Below are positions 47,269 through 47,781 of a stretch of 47,781 bases of DNA, piece by piece; the first letter of the stretch is position 1, and each line of letters begins with the position of its first letter. This stretch comes from an uncultured Acetatifactor sp. GTDB lineage: Bacteria > Bacillota > Clostridia > Lachnospirales > Lachnospiraceae. Where the stretch lies: NCBI GenBank assembly GCA_947625475.1, contig CANQOL010000026.1, forward strand, positions 1 to 47,781. The letters are read 5' to 3'. Both the position numbers and the translations under genes were made by a program. The notes beneath the pieces were generated by a model, which worked only from the letters and a program-made list of their open reading frames with translations, was not told the DNA's origin and ran no database searches.

Positions 47269-47305
47269 GCGCCGGAAATGCCTGTTTTGTCAGCATTTCC
47301 GGCGC
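47269..47305 (-). terminator. Hairpin after the XRE regulator gene
   Basis: GCGCCGGAAATGC and GCATTTCCGGCGC form a perfect 13 bp stem with an 11-nt loop, 56 bp past the XRE stop. The minus-strand tail (TGTATTATG) is T-poor, so termination may be weak. Confidence 0.55.
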
Positions 47306-47361
47306 TTCCTCCTCTATTTTGGCTGGCGTATCCTTCAATGTTACCAATAATCCTATTCATG

Positions 47362-47694
47362 TTATTGCGCCTGCAGGATACCCCCTCTAAGCTGCGCTAT
47401 TTTTTCATAGTATATGACGATCCGGCGATACACGGCGTCCTCTGCCTGTCTAAATTCAAATTCTCTGCTTCCCTTTATGAGCGCATCTATCGGAAGGCAG
47501 AACAGCTCGCTTAAAGCATATAGATTGTCCAGCGTTGGCAGACTCCGCCCGGCAAACCAATGATAGACGCCCTGGGGAGTACTCATCCCCAAAAACGCCT
47601 GAATATCCTTTACTGTCATCCCCTTCATCCTCATGATATGTTTTATATTCTGACCGGTCTTTTCTATGTCAATCACAGGATACCGCTTTCTCAT
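47362..47694 (-). CDS. XRE-family helix-turn-helix regulator
   Basis: The ATG at 47694 is 10 nt after AGGGAG; a GTG at 47703 is less well placed. The 110-residue protein has a helix-turn-helix (about 15-70; GMTVKDIQAFLGMS, then GVYHWFAGRSLPTLDNLYALSELF and LPIDALI) and a helical, charged tail. Such XRE proteins are DNA-binding repressors. The export operon starts 215 bp downstream in the same direction but behind a hairpin, so control of it is possible and unproven. Confidence 0.85.
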   Translation of the reverse strand: MRKRYPVIDIEKTGQNIKHIMRMKGMTVKDIQAFLGMSTPQGVYHWFAGRSLPTLDNLYALSELFCLPIDALIKGSREFEFRQAEDAVYRRIVIYYEKIAQLRGGILQAQ

Positions 47695-47781
47695 TACGGT
47701 CACGCTCCCTATTCAGTCAAGTCTTTTTTCCTTTTTATCAAGGAATTTTTCAATTCATATCTCAGATAAATGAGCCAGGAT

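Overview
The window looks like chromosomal DNA of a GC-rich, spore-forming member of the Clostridia, most likely Lachnospiraceae. The grounds are sporulation genes (spoVT, spoVG, a cwlD-like amidase, SleB- and SleL-type hydrolases), a glgC/glgD pair, mecA, a dnaD-dnaI pair, strong GGAGG ribosome binding sites, and Sua5, rpiB and upp lying next to an F-type ATP synthase operon as in many Firmicutes. No rRNA, tRNA, CRISPR array, transposase or phage gene was seen.

Layout. 0-11 kb, minus strand: the edge of an unknown gene with its promoter and operator, then spoVT, the telA/xpaC pair, mfd, pth, spoVG, glgD and glgC. 11-19 kb, plus strand: murC, a cluster of DnaA boxes, dnaD-dnaI-prs, bioY under a BirA-type operator, a GGDEF protein, and queT behind a structured leader. 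19-29.5 kb, minus strand: a large extracytoplasmic protein with a degenerate C39-like end, a small conserved-looking gene, and the complete ATP synthase operon atpZ-I-B-E-F-H-A-G-D-C, whose c subunit carries Na+-type ligands. 29.7-37.5 kb: a DUF402 gene, then sua5-rpiB-upp-dCMP deaminase-sleB-like, a CwlD-like amidase, a GH18 protein and a small gene. 37.5-39.2 kb: a candidate small RNA, mecA and a DUF1858 protein. 39.4-47.1 kb: a cell-surface assembly island.

The surface island is the most unusual part. One apparent operon (47057 to 42301) encodes an ABC-2 polysaccharide-export permease, a 752-residue fusion (extracytoplasmic cohesin-like and cadherin-like domains, a membrane helix, a 130-residue Ala/Pro linker, then a TagH/Wzt-type ATPase), a membrane-anchored protein with twelve QPDQx repeats, and a trigger-factor-like lipoprotein. 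A second unit has its own promoter and encodes a class B sortase and an LCP ligase. Next comes a secreted protein ending in an APKTQD sorting-like signal. Together they suggest polymer export, extracytoplasmic folding and wall attachment. The link between the units is inferred from proximity and domain content.

Regulatory sites read directly from the sequence include about fifteen sigma-A-like promoters with 16-18 bp spacers, a BirA operator on the bioY promoter, DnaA boxes before dnaD, an inverted-repeat operator at the left edge, a sporulation-type promoter before spoVT, and eight terminator-like hairpins. Most start codons were chosen from Shine-Dalgarno spacing and differ from the longest open frame where stated.
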